From: CAVVEQ01 sp963747315
Lineage (GTDB): Bacteria > Chloroflexota > Anaerolineae > Anaerolineales > Anaerolineaceae
Direction of reading: 5' to 3'
DNA: 64,000 bases
Assembly (NCBI GenBank): GCA_963747315.1
Contig: CAVVEQ010000007.1
Span: forward strand, 62,001 to 126,000
The notes beneath the pieces are model-generated. The model was not told the DNA's origin. It did not search any database and worked only from the letters and a program-made list of their open reading frames with translations. Numbering within the stretch: position 1 is the stretch's first letter; the number at the start of each line of letters is the position of its first letter. A program made the translations under genes and the position numbers. Positions 26,119 through 33,802 of this stretch are shown here, piece after piece.

Positions 26119-26832
26119 GTGATTTTTTCTCTTCATAATAAGTGGACAATAATATTTACACCTTTTCAATCGGTATTAATTATCCCTGTTAGTTTACTTT
26201 TATCATATCCCTATCAATCTACACCCATTATTTGGTATGGTCTACTGATTATCAATTTGATAATCGGAGTATCACAAGAAATTGCTCTCCTTGTTTTGAA
26301 AAGTCCAAGGGTTTACTACATCACTGGAATGGTTTTGGCACTTACAATTACTATTCCCTTGTTATATACGACTTTAATCATTATGAAATCTAATTTCCCA
26401 GACGCCTATCTTCTAATCTTGAGCACTTTGCTTTTATTGATGATAATCGAATGGTTTCTGTCATATTTTTATCAAAAGATAAAATTAGATAAGGCATTGG
26501 AACAAAAAATACCCAATAATGCAATCAATATTGACGAAGGCACTTTAAATCTTCAAACATGGTTTTTATTTTCTCGAAAGGACGCAGATAAATCAAGGAT
26601 TCAAAGAATATTGGGAGTTGGAACGATATTTATTATTTTCGCACCAGTTATCGGTTCAATGATTTACCGTATAACCACACCCGAGCAACAATCCATGTAT
26701 TATTTGGTTTTTTTGAGCTTACTCGCTATGATTCTCGTTTTTGGGTCGGGAGTGCAAGCGGGTACAGCAACCGTCATCAAGGAAATTGAAGAAAGAAGAA
26801 AAATGAGATTTGTAATAAAAAAACTTGTATAA
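26119..26832 (+). CDS. AT-rich membrane protein of unknown function
   Basis: 237 residues from a GTG at 26119; there is no convincing ribosome site, so the start is uncertain. There are about six hydrophobic segments (8-32, 36-60, 67-90, 96-116, 166-186, 193-213) and a charged C-terminus (KEIEERRKMRFVIKKLV). A central soluble loop (about 118-160) contains WFLFSRKDADKSR. Base composition is strongly AT-rich, like the neighbouring gene at 25204. I do not recognise a family. Confidence 0.5.
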   Translation: MIFSLHNKWTIIFTPFQSVLIIPVSLLLSYPYQSTPIIWYGLLIINLIIGVSQEIALLVLKSPRVYYITGMVLALTITIPLLYTTLIIMKSNFPDAYLLILSTLLLLMIIEWFLSYFYQKIKLDKALEQKIPNNAINIDEGTLNLQTWFLFSRKDADKSRIQRILGVGTIFIIFAPVIGSMIYRITTPEQQSMYYLVFLSLLAMILVFGSGVQAGTATVIKEIEERRKMRFVIKKLV

Positions 26833-26943
26833 GTCGTAAATACCAACTTGAAAATCAAAATACAAATCGGGCTTCCTAAGGTTTAATTGTGTAGAAATTA
26901 TCCTCACCCAGACAAGCGTATGCAGCTAGCCATAAAGGGAAAG

Positions 26944-26977
26944 GGGAAATTAAAACAGGGCACTCTCAGGCGCCCTG
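26944..26977 (-). terminator. Terminator of the SCP2-M24 operon
   Basis: CAGGGC / GCCCTG stem (26956-26977). On the minus strand it is followed by TTTTAATTTCCCC. Confidence 0.7.
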
Positions 26978-26996
26978 AATTATTTTAGCTAAGGTT

Positions 26997-28208
26997 TTAC
27001 TCTATTACTTCCACCCCCAGCGGCGTTTTTGACATCGTTTCACAGCCATCCGGCGTGATCAGGATGGCATTTTCATAGCGGAATCCGATCTGCTCCTCGG
27101 GGCAGGCATACTGCATGGCGCAGATCAGCATCTCGTTCGGCTCATACACATGGTCCGGGTTGGTCCAGTAGGGGAAGGGGCCGTCATTGCGCCCGATGCG
27201 CCACTCGTCGCCCAGCATGCCGATGCCGTGCTCGAACCCCGGCACCATGTACTCGGCGAATCCGCGCTCCTCGCAGAAGATCAGCATCTCGTCCGCCAGT
27301 TTGGAGGGAGTGATCCCGGGTTTATAGGTCGCCAGAACCAGCGAAACAATATCGACAAAGTTCGCAGCATGCCACTTCTGTCTGTCTGTGGCAGGAGCCA
27401 GCAGGTAGTTGTGGGTGTGGTCGCCCACGCACAGGCGGTAGGTGGAGTGCAGATCCACGGTGAATGCCTCGCCGGGCTGGAGTTTTTTATCTGTTGGAGG
27501 CGTGCAGGCGCCGCCCATGTAGCCGGTGCGGTAGCCGGAGGCGATCTCGTTGCCACCGGTGAAGGACCACTCCCAGGTGGAGCCGGCCTCGCGCATGCCC
27601 ATCGCGGCGATCCCGGCGATCTCGGTCTCGGTGTACTTCTTGAACCCACCGTTGATAATGGCATTGTAGACCGCCACGTGCCCGGCGTCTGCCATCGCCC
27701 CGGCCTTGCGGAAGCGGGCTATCTCGCCGGGTTCCTTGATCACCGCCAGCCGGTCGATGATATCCAGCGCGTTGGTCAATTTGATACCCGGAAGAGCGTT
27801 CTCGAACGCCTGGTATTCATAATGGGTCAGGTTACCTTCGGGCAGGTAGTTGGACATGCCCGCCTCCACCCCCACCGTGCCTTTTTTTCCCTTCAGATGT
27901 TTTAAAATCAGCTCGCTGACCGCGGTGATCTGGTCCTGCCCGCCCATGGGGGCAAAGCCGAGCACATGGTCGGCATCCAGCCAGGAGTCATCCCCCGCGC
28001 GGGCGGCATCGATCACGAAGGTGAACGCGGTGGGCAGCCCCTCGGCGGGGATGACGATGTAGGAGCGCCAGGGGAAGAAAGCGTCGGTCGTCCAGGAAAG
28101 CGTGCGTAGTCGCGAGCCGAGGTAGACATCCACCCCGTCCTTCGCCATCTCGCGCTGGATGGCTTTAATGCGTGCCGAATAATCAATGAAAAAAGGATCG
28201 TTGCTCAT
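26997..28208 (-). CDS. M24-family metallopeptidase (Xaa-Pro aminopeptidase-like)
   Basis: 403 residues. An N-terminal creatinase-like domain (about 1-155) is followed by the pita-bread peptidase fold. Metal-ligand positions are visible: FTVDLHSTYRLCVGDHTHNY (two Asp), GFEHGIGM (His) and RYENAILIT (Glu). The first part of the C-terminal domain has EPGEIARFRKAGAMADAGH, typical of prolidases. It probably cleaves N-terminal residues before proline or a related peptide. It lies 8 bp downstream of the SCP2-like gene on the same strand, and both are likely one transcript. Confidence 0.88.
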   Translation of the reverse strand: MSNDPFFIDYSARIKAIQREMAKDGVDVYLGSRLRTLSWTTDAFFPWRSYIVIPAEGLPTAFTFVIDAARAGDDSWLDADHVLGFAPMGGQDQITAVSELILKHLKGKKGTVGVEAGMSNYLPEGNLTHYEYQAFENALPGIKLTNALDIIDRLAVIKEPGEIARFRKAGAMADAGHVAVYNAIINGGFKKYTETEIAGIAAMGMREAGSTWEWSFTGGNEIASGYRTGYMGGACTPPTDKKLQPGEAFTVDLHSTYRLCVGDHTHNYLLAPATDRQKWHAANFVDIVSLVLATYKPGITPSKLADEMLIFCEERGFAEYMVPGFEHGIGMLGDEWRIGRNDGPFPYWTNPDHVYEPNEMLICAMQYACPEEQIGFRYENAILITPDGCETMSKTPLGVEVIE

Positions 28209-28216
28209 GGCTGCTC

Positions 28217-28615
28217 CTAATACTCGCAGGGAATTTCGGAAAGGACTTTATTGAAGCGGTCCACGATGGAGGCCAGGCTGAGGGCTTTGACCATGTTGCC
28301 GGTCAGGCGCAGCTTGCCGGTCATCAGCGCGGAGCGCGAACCCAGCTCGGCGCGGGAGATCTTTGCGAAGGTTTCATAATCCCCGCTGATGATGAACTCC
28401 GCCTCCGGGAAAGGTGCCTGCCGGACGGAGATATCCGTGAAGATGCCGTCTTCGATCTTGTAATAGAGCGCGCGGTCCTGCCCATCCGGGCAGGCGTGGT
28501 AGACAGTGAGCATGGAAGAGGTCAGGTGTTTCATGGTTTCCGGGTCCAACTGGCTGCGCAGGCGCTGCTGGGCTTCCGCGGTCCATTCCGGGCTGAGATA
28601 TTTCAACGCGGTCAT
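28217..28615 (-). CDS. SCP2 sterol-transfer-family protein
   Basis: 132 residues. The pattern FTDISVRQAPFPEAEFIISG, then DYETFAKISRAELGSRSALM, TGKLRLTGNMVKALSLASIV is the SCP2 fold: a lipid-binding tunnel with a conserved G-K-x-x-x-x-G turn. Such stand-alone domains probably bind fatty acyl or other hydrophobic ligands. A GGAGAAGG ribosome site is present. It is the first gene of the pair with the M24 peptidase. Confidence 0.8.
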   Translation of the reverse strand: MTALKYLSPEWTAEAQQRLRSQLDPETMKHLTSSMLTVYHACPDGQDRALYYKIEDGIFTDISVRQAPFPEAEFIISGDYETFAKISRAELGSRSALMTGKLRLTGNMVKALSLASIVDRFNKVLSEIPCEY

Positions 28616-28689
28616 AATCCTTCTCCTTGAAAAGAGATTTTGTGATGGGACTCTTTAATTATAGTAATAACTGAAATATGGATATGGGA

Positions 28690-29244
28690 TTATTGGTTTT
28701 GTTCCGCGAAGTCTCTCAAAACCAGCAGTGCGGGATCCACGGTGTCGCAGGGTTTGTAAGAATAGTTCACCGGTTCGAATTTATTGTCATTTAAAAATAT
28801 CAAAATCGTAGCTGCAATATTCATTTCATATTTCACGCATTCCTGCAGCACGATGTGGGCATCAATTAAATAATCAGGCGGGGTCATCTTTTCCAATTGG
28901 GTCAGCAGCGGCCGTGCGCCATCATAGACCATCTGCGCCTGTTCCTTGACCACCTGAAGATCCGCAGCGTCCCAGGTCAAATCTGCACGTCGCGGATCGC
29001 CTGCAAGGTGGTTTTGGAAGGTATTGGTGATCAATTGCCCGTAAGTAACTTCCGGGTTTCCATTAGTTCTAGAATCCAACATTTTGTTGTAAGGAATGAC
29101 CGCTTCCTCGATCCAGGTATCATATTTGGGTAAGGCGTCATTCAACTGAAATAGGTAATCCGCGGCTACATTTGTACAGGCGCTAAGGAAGACCGCGGTG
29201 AGAATTATCGGCAGGAGCCCCTTCCAAAAATGAGATTTGATCAT
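28690..29244 (-). CDS. Lipoprotein of unknown function
   Basis: 184 residues. The signal MIKSHFWKGLLPIILTAVFL ends in a lipobox, SACTN. The mature part is acidic and helical (YDTWIEEAVIPYNKMLDSRT; VVKEQAQMVYDGARPLLTQL). It contains two further cysteines (VLQECVKYE and YKPCDTVD), which may pair. I do not recognise the family. Confidence 0.6.
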   Translation of the reverse strand: MIKSHFWKGLLPIILTAVFLSACTNVAADYLFQLNDALPKYDTWIEEAVIPYNKMLDSRTNGNPEVTYGQLITNTFQNHLAGDPRRADLTWDAADLQVVKEQAQMVYDGARPLLTQLEKMTPPDYLIDAHIVLQECVKYEMNIAATILIFLNDNKFEPVNYSYKPCDTVDPALLVLRDFAEQNQ

Positions 29245-29284
29245 CCATCCACCTTGGTTTTAAGGATTTCCCCATTATAAACCG

Positions 29285-29310
29285 CAGAGACGGGCTGATG
29301 CCCGTCTCTG
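29285..29310 (-). terminator. Terminator of glutamate dehydrogenase
   Basis: 11-bp stem CAGAGACGGGC / GCCCGTCTCTG with a 4-nt loop. The minus-strand tail is GGTTTATAATG, only moderately T-rich. Confidence 0.65.
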
Positions 29311-29333
29311 TTGAATTGCGATACTCAATCAGC

Positions 29334-30620
29334 TTAAACCCAGCCACGCAGCTGCATGGCCTTGACCACCCGGTCGATGGCCACCATGTAGGCTGCATCC
29401 CGCATGTACACCTTTTCCTTCAGGCTCATTTCAAGCACGCCGTGGAAAGCCTGGGTCATCTTGGTATCCAGCTTCTCCAGCACCTCGACCTTGGTCCAGT
29501 AGAAGTTCATGTCGTTCTGGACGCTCTCGAAGTACGAGCAGGTCACCCCGCCGGCGTTGCACAGGAAATCGGGGATATCGAAGATGCCGCGCTTCTTGAA
29601 GGCTTCGTCAGCCTCGATGGTCACCGGGCCGTTGGCGCCTTCGGCCACGATCTTCACCTGCTTGCTGATCTGATCCACGTTCTCCGCGGTTATCTGGTTT
29701 TCGATCGCAGAGGGGATGAGCACATCCACGTCCTTGCCCAGCCAGGCGTTGCCGTCCTCGATCGCATAGCCTTCCTTCTGGGCTTTGGCCTTATCAATCG
29801 TGCCGTACTGGTCGGTGATACCCATCAGAAAGTGCGGGTCGATCCCGTCCATCTTCGTGTAGGTGTAACTGGTCTTGTCGTTGCGGTCGTAACAGGAGAC
29901 GCAAACCACCTTTCCTCCCAGCATTTCGATGAAGCCAATCGCGGCATATTGGGCTACGTTGCCGAAGCCCTGGATGGCTGCGGTGCATTTCTTTGAATCC
30001 AGCTTGAGGTGCTTCATCGCTTCGCGGGTGTGGTAGATCACCCCGTAACCGGTCGCTTCCGTGCGTCCGAGGGATCCGCCCCCGCCCAGCGGCTTGCCGG
30101 TGATCACACCGGGGGTATAGTTACCGGAGAGCTTGGAATATTCATCCATCATCCAGCCCATCATCTGCGGGGTGGTTCCCACATCCGGCGCAGGCACGTC
30201 GGTGCGCGGTCCGACGTTCTTCCACATCACGTCCATCCAGCCGCGGACCAGTCGTTCCTTTTCCCCGACCGATAGCGTGGCGGGATCCACGATCACGCCT
30301 CCCTTGCCGCCGCCCAGGGGGATATCGGCCACGGCGCACTTCCAGGTCATCCAGGTTGCCAGCGCCCGTACGGTGTCGATCGTCTCAGCGGGATGAAAGC
30401 GGATACCGCCCTTATTTGGGCCGCGCGCGTCGTTGTGCTGGACGCGGAAACCCTGAAAAACACGCATGCTGCCGTCGTCCATGCGCACCGGGATGCGGAA
30501 GTGGTATTCGCGCATCGGCCAGCGCAGGATCTCGCGCACCTGCTGATCCAGCTTGAGCAGCTCGGCAACGTGGTCAAACTGCGCTTGAGCCATTTCGAAA
30601 GCATTCGTCGTTCCTGCCAT
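29334..30620 (-). CDS. gdhA: Glutamate dehydrogenase
   Basis: 428 residues from the ATG at 30618-30620 (GGAG 9 nt upstream). The Glu/Leu/Phe/Val dehydrogenase family signature LGGGKGGVIVDP carries the catalytic lysine. The glutamate-side-chain region GGIRFHP is present, and the Rossmann domain has IQGFGNVAQYAA. Length and the motif DVPAPDVGTT match bacterial hexameric GDH. The enzyme interconverts 2-oxoglutarate plus ammonia and glutamate; the acidic or polar residues deciding NAD versus NADP use cannot be judged safely. A strong promoter (TTGACG-N17-TATTAT) lies 150 bp upstream, and the intervening leader carries a terminator-like hairpin. Confidence 0.95.
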   Translation of the reverse strand: MAGTTNAFEMAQAQFDHVAELLKLDQQVREILRWPMREYHFRIPVRMDDGSMRVFQGFRVQHNDARGPNKGGIRFHPAETIDTVRALATWMTWKCAVADIPLGGGKGGVIVDPATLSVGEKERLVRGWMDVMWKNVGPRTDVPAPDVGTTPQMMGWMMDEYSKLSGNYTPGVITGKPLGGGGSLGRTEATGYGVIYHTREAMKHLKLDSKKCTAAIQGFGNVAQYAAIGFIEMLGGKVVCVSCYDRNDKTSYTYTKMDGIDPHFLMGITDQYGTIDKAKAQKEGYAIEDGNAWLGKDVDVLIPSAIENQITAENVDQISKQVKIVAEGANGPVTIEADEAFKKRGIFDIPDFLCNAGGVTCSYFESVQNDMNFYWTKVEVLEKLDTKMTQAFHGVLEMSLKEKVYMRDAAYMVAIDRVVKAMQLRGWV

Positions 30621-30673
30621 CACTCAAACTCCTTGTTTCAGATTTGGTTAATTCTACAGCAACGGAAGTTAAA

Positions 30674-30715
30674 GGAAATAAAAAACGGACACCTCGGTTC
30701 TGTGCCCGCTGTCCG
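30674..30715 (-). promoter_or_regulatory. Attenuator-like hairpin in the gdhA leader
   Basis: CGGACA (30686-30691) pairs with TGTCCG (30710-30715), with an inner CGG/CCG. On the minus strand it is followed by TTTTTTATTTCC. It lies between the gdhA promoter (30768-30796) and its start (30620), so it can only act as an attenuator of gdhA or of a transcript entering from upstream. Confidence 0.55.
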
Positions 30716-30767
30716 GCTTGATGATGCTGCGTTCCATCCTCAATCCGCCCCTCCATTTCGATTACTG

Positions 30768-30796
30768 ATAATAGATTAATGGCAAATCCCCGTCAA
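30768..30796 (-). promoter_or_regulatory. gdhA promoter
   Basis: On the minus strand TTGACG (30791-30796), 17-bp spacer, TATTAT (30768-30773). The expected start site is near 30761, leaving a 140-nt leader. The stretch 30621-30939 holds no other gene that I can support apart from the possible leader peptide described among the findings. Confidence 0.7.
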
Positions 30797-30939
30797 GTCA
30801 ATATGATTTTCATCCTCTTTGAGCCGCCGGGGGTATTTACATCAATTATTCACCCGTCCTTCATAAATTCTTCATAACTATTGGTTATTATCAAAATCGA
30901 CCGGAATGAGTTACCGGAAATATCGATTAGGAGTTGAAA

Positions 30940-31401
30940 ATGAAAATATTGAAATTTGGTGTCGTAATCCTGGCGGTTGCCGCGGTATTCTTCGGCAGCG
31001 TCGGCGCAGTTGCGGCGCAATCCGAGAATCCCCCCGTTCCCGGCTATGGACCTGGCAATGGCGGCTGTGGAAACATGGGCACCGGGTATAACCAGGACCG
31101 TGGTTGGATGCACGATGAGATGGTTGCCATTTTCGCCGGGAAGCTTGGAATTTCCGAAAGCGAACTGGAATCCCGCCTTGATGACGGCGAATCCATGGCG
31201 GATATCGCAGCGGCTGAAGGGCTCTCGCGCGATGAATTCGTGACGCTTATGCGCGACGCGCGCGCGGAGCTGATCGACCAGGCTGTAAAAGATGGCAAGA
31301 TCACCGAGCAGCAGGCGAATTGGATGAAGACCCGCGGCATGCGCATGATGCAGCGCTTGCAGGAATTTCGTGGGAATTACGGGCAACAGAATAATCCCTA
31401 A
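30940..31401 (+). CDS. Secreted small protein with Met-containing tail
   Basis: 153 residues from the ATG at 30940 (TAGGAG upstream). A signal peptide (about 1-27, ending AVAAQ) is followed by a Gly-rich region (YGPGNGGCGNMGTGYNQDRG) and a helical segment, GKLGISESELESRLDDGESM then ADIAAAEGLSRDEFVTLM. It ends with WMKTRGMRMMQRLQEFRG. The ISESEL/LSRDEF pattern is seen in secreted Chloroflexi and Firmicutes proteins of unknown function (DUF2680-like). It stands directly before a two-component system whose sensor is also Met-rich, so both may respond to the same signal. Confidence 0.65.
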   Translation: MKILKFGVVILAVAAVFFGSVGAVAAQSENPPVPGYGPGNGGCGNMGTGYNQDRGWMHDEMVAIFAGKLGISESELESRLDDGESMADIAAAEGLSRDEFVTLMRDARAELIDQAVKDGKITEQQANWMKTRGMRMMQRLQEFRGNYGQQNNP

Positions 31402-31426
31402 TCCCTTTAATAATCTTCGGCCCAGA

Positions 31427-31456
31427 CAGGGTTGCCTTACGGCAGCCCTGTTTATT
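31427..31456 (+). terminator. Terminator before the two-component operon
   Basis: CAGGGTTGCC / GGCAGCCCTG stem (one G-T pair) with a TTAC loop, followed by TTTATTC. Confidence 0.75.
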
Positions 31457-31496
31457 CATTCCTGTGGTTTCAGTGTCAATTACTGCTTGAAAACCA

Positions 31497-31502
31497 TATA
31501 AT
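31497..31502 (+). promoter_or_regulatory. -10 box of a probably leaderless operon
   Basis: TATAAT ends one base before the ATG at 31503 and 6 nt before the ATG at 31509. A start site 7 nt past the box would fall on the 31509 ATG, so the mRNA is probably leaderless. Confidence 0.6.
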
Positions 31503-31508
31503 ATGATC

Positions 31509-32210
31509 ATGGTCGAAACCGCAAAGAAAATTCTGCTCGTCGATGATGAGCCTAACATCGTGAAGGCTCTAAAGGCTTATCTGGAACGGGCGGGGTTCCG
31601 CGTGGTCACCGCCGTGGATGGGCCTGCCGCACTGGCTGTGTTCGAAAAGGAGCACCCTGATTTCTTGATCCTGGATCTGAACCTGCCCGGGCTGGACGGA
31701 TTTGAGGTATGCAAGATCGTACGCAAGACCTCCGAGATTCCCATCCTGATGCTCACCGCGCGGGTGGATGAAACCGACCGCCTTATCGGCCTAGAGATCG
31801 GCGCGGATGATTACGTGCTCAAGCCCTTCAGCCCGCGGGAGGTGGTGGCCAGGGTGAAAGTGATCCTGCGGCGAGCCGGGAACGCAGCTCCGACGGAAAA
31901 CCTGATACGCGTCGGAAAGCTGGTGATCGACCTCGAAAAACACACCGTCTGTTTTGCTGATAAGCAGGTGGATCTGACCCCCACTGAGTTCGAGATCCTA
32001 GTCGTGCTGGCCCGGCAGCCGCGCAGGGTGTTCAGCCGCCTGCAGATCATGGAACAGGCACAGGGAAGCGCTTTCGAAGGTTATGAGCGAACGATTGACG
32101 CTCATATTAAGAACCTGCGCATCAAATTGGAGCCGGACCCGAAGCATCCGGCGCTTATCCAGACCGTTTTCGGGCTTGGTTATAAACTGGAGCCGGGTGA
32201 AGATGCGTAG
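31509..32210 (+). CDS. OmpR-family response regulator
   Basis: 233 residues from the ATG at 31509; the ATG at 31503 is upstream of the expected transcription start. The receiver domain has VDDEPN, the phospho-acceptor Asp56 in FLILDLNLPGLDG, and VLKPF. The C-terminal winged helix (about 135-230) has LTPTEFEILVVLARQPRRVF and TVFGLGYKLEP. It overlaps the sensor kinase by 8 bp, so the two are translationally coupled. The target genes are unknown; the adjacent secreted protein is a candidate. Confidence 0.93.
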   Translation: MVETAKKILLVDDEPNIVKALKAYLERAGFRVVTAVDGPAALAVFEKEHPDFLILDLNLPGLDGFEVCKIVRKTSEIPILMLTARVDETDRLIGLEIGADDYVLKPFSPREVVARVKVILRRAGNAAPTENLIRVGKLVIDLEKHTVCFADKQVDLTPTEFEILVVLARQPRRVFSRLQIMEQAQGSAFEGYERTIDAHIKNLRIKLEPDPKHPALIQTVFGLGYKLEPGEDA

Positions 32211-33636
32211 CAGCCTGATCTACAAACTTATGGGTGCATTTCTGTTGGTGGTCGTAATCAGCTCACTGGTGATCTCCGTCCTGCTGGTCAATTCCACCCG
32301 CAATGCTTTTGCGCGCTACTCCAACCGCAGCGGGCAGCTGCTGGCTTCCCGCCTGGGGGAAAGACTTTCGGATTACTTCGCCGCAACGGGCTCCTGGGAT
32401 GGCGTTGGGGATTTCCTCTCCCTAGAACAGTGGGCTGGTGACTCTGCCGGGCAGGGTGGTATGATGCAAATGGGCAGAATGATGCCGGGGAGCGGGATGA
32501 TCGCGGCAATGAACCTGCGCCTGACGCTTGCCGACCTGGATGGGACCATCGTGGCCGATTCAAACTCGCAGGGGTTGGGCAGCCGCCTTTCCCGCCGGGA
32601 ATTGAACACAGGCATCCCGATCCAGGTGAATGGGTCCCGCGCGGGGACGCTGTTGGCCGTCTCGGAAGGTATCGGCAGCCTGGTGGCGCGTGAATTCCTC
32701 GCTTCCGTAAATACCGCCCTGGTTAAATCCATGCTGGTGGCAGGTGCCATCGCCCTGCTGCTGGGATTCCTTCTCTTCAACCAGATCACCGCGCCTCTGA
32801 GGGCGATGAAGAAAGCCGCCGAACGCATCGCGCAGGGCGATCTGCAGTCGCGCGTGGAAGTAAAATCCAGCGATGAGCTGGGAGAGCTGGCGGAATCTCT
32901 CAACAATATGGCGGAAAACCTGGCCACCGCCGAAGATCAACGTCGTCAGCTGGCAGCGGATGTGGCCCACGAGCTGCGCACCCCATTGGCCGCCATCCAG
33001 GCAACGCTGGAAGGCATGCAGGATGGCGTCCTGCCCGCCAACCAGGAGCAGATCGATTCGCTTGTTTCCGAAACCGCGTTGCTAAACCGCATGGTGGAGG
33101 ACCTGAGGCTGCTTTCCCTGGCTGAAGCCGGCAGGCTGGAGCTGGATTTGCAGTCTGTCGCCTCCGGCAAGCTCATCCTCAGGGCGGTGGATCTGATGCA
33201 GCCGGTTGCCCAACAACAGGGGGTGAATCTTTTCGCTGATTCAACGGAGGGTCTCCCAACAGTTCTAGGGGATGCGGATCGCCTGATCCAGGTTTTAAAT
33301 AATCTCATCTCCAACTCCCTGCGCTATACGCCCGCAGGTGGAGCCGTGACCATCACTGCCGCATTTTCTCCTGCCAGCAGGAAAGTGGAGTTTTCGGTGA
33401 CCGATACGGGTGCGGGGATAGATCCGCGCGACCTGCCGCACGTCTTCGACCGTTTCTACCGCGCGGATAAATCCCGCTCACGCGGAAGCGGCGGCTCGGG
33501 ACTGGGATTGGCCATCGTCCGGCAGCTGGTGGAATCCCACGGCGGTTCGGTTGCCGTGGTGAGCCCGGTACCAACACCGGAAGGACGATCGGTACCCGGC
33601 ACCAGGATCACATTTTCGATCCCCTCAACGAAATAA
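32203..33636 (+). CDS. Sensor histidine kinase, BaeS-like, with Met-rich sensor
   Basis: 477 residues. TM1 about 9-30, extracytoplasmic sensor about 31-170, TM2 about 174-193, HAMP about 195-248, HisKA with His256 in DVAHELRTPLAAIQ, and an HATPase_c domain with LNNLISNSLRYTP, DTGAGIDP and SGGSGLGLAIV. The sensor contains a cluster of seven methionines (MMQMGRMMPGSGM, about 87-99), unusual and suggestive of Cu(I)/Ag binding, though this is inference. The start overlaps the response regulator's end (ATGCG at 32203). Confidence 0.93.
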   Translation: MRSSLIYKLMGAFLLVVVISSLVISVLLVNSTRNAFARYSNRSGQLLASRLGERLSDYFAATGSWDGVGDFLSLEQWAGDSAGQGGMMQMGRMMPGSGMIAAMNLRLTLADLDGTIVADSNSQGLGSRLSRRELNTGIPIQVNGSRAGTLLAVSEGIGSLVAREFLASVNTALVKSMLVAGAIALLLGFLLFNQITAPLRAMKKAAERIAQGDLQSRVEVKSSDELGELAESLNNMAENLATAEDQRRQLAADVAHELRTPLAAIQATLEGMQDGVLPANQEQIDSLVSETALLNRMVEDLRLLSLAEAGRLELDLQSVASGKLILRAVDLMQPVAQQQGVNLFADSTEGLPTVLGDADRLIQVLNNLISNSLRYTPAGGAVTITAAFSPASRKVEFSVTDTGAGIDPRDLPHVFDRFYRADKSRSRGSGGSGLGLAIVRQLVESHGGSVAVVSPVPTPEGRSVPGTRITFSIPSTK

Positions 33637-33756
33637 GCGGTTTAATTCGCTTCATCATATCCATCATCCCGTTTGCGGGTTATATTAATATTCCGAAATA
33701 ATGGAAAACGATTAAAATAAAATGAGAATCTGTACCCAGTCAACGGTTGTTTAACT

Positions 33757-33785
33757 TTGCATATATCCCCTGCATTGGTTATAAA
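33757..33785 (+). promoter_or_regulatory. Promoter of the SPT-like gene
   Basis: TTGCAT (33757-33762), 17-bp spacer, TATAAA (33780-33785). The start codon is at 33803 with AGAGGA just upstream. Confidence 0.65.
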
Positions 33786-33802
33786 AATAAGAGGAATGAT
33801 CG

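Noticed and set aside
30574..30756. 60-codon minus frame overlapping the gdhA start as an ordinary gene
   Set aside because: It has no ribosome site, overlaps gdhA in another frame and spans the hairpin. Only its first part is of interest as a possible leader peptide.
30674..30760. T-box riboswitch before gdhA
   Set aside because: GAGGATGGAACGCAG looks slightly like the T-box consensus, but the terminator does not share sequence with it and stem I elements are missing.
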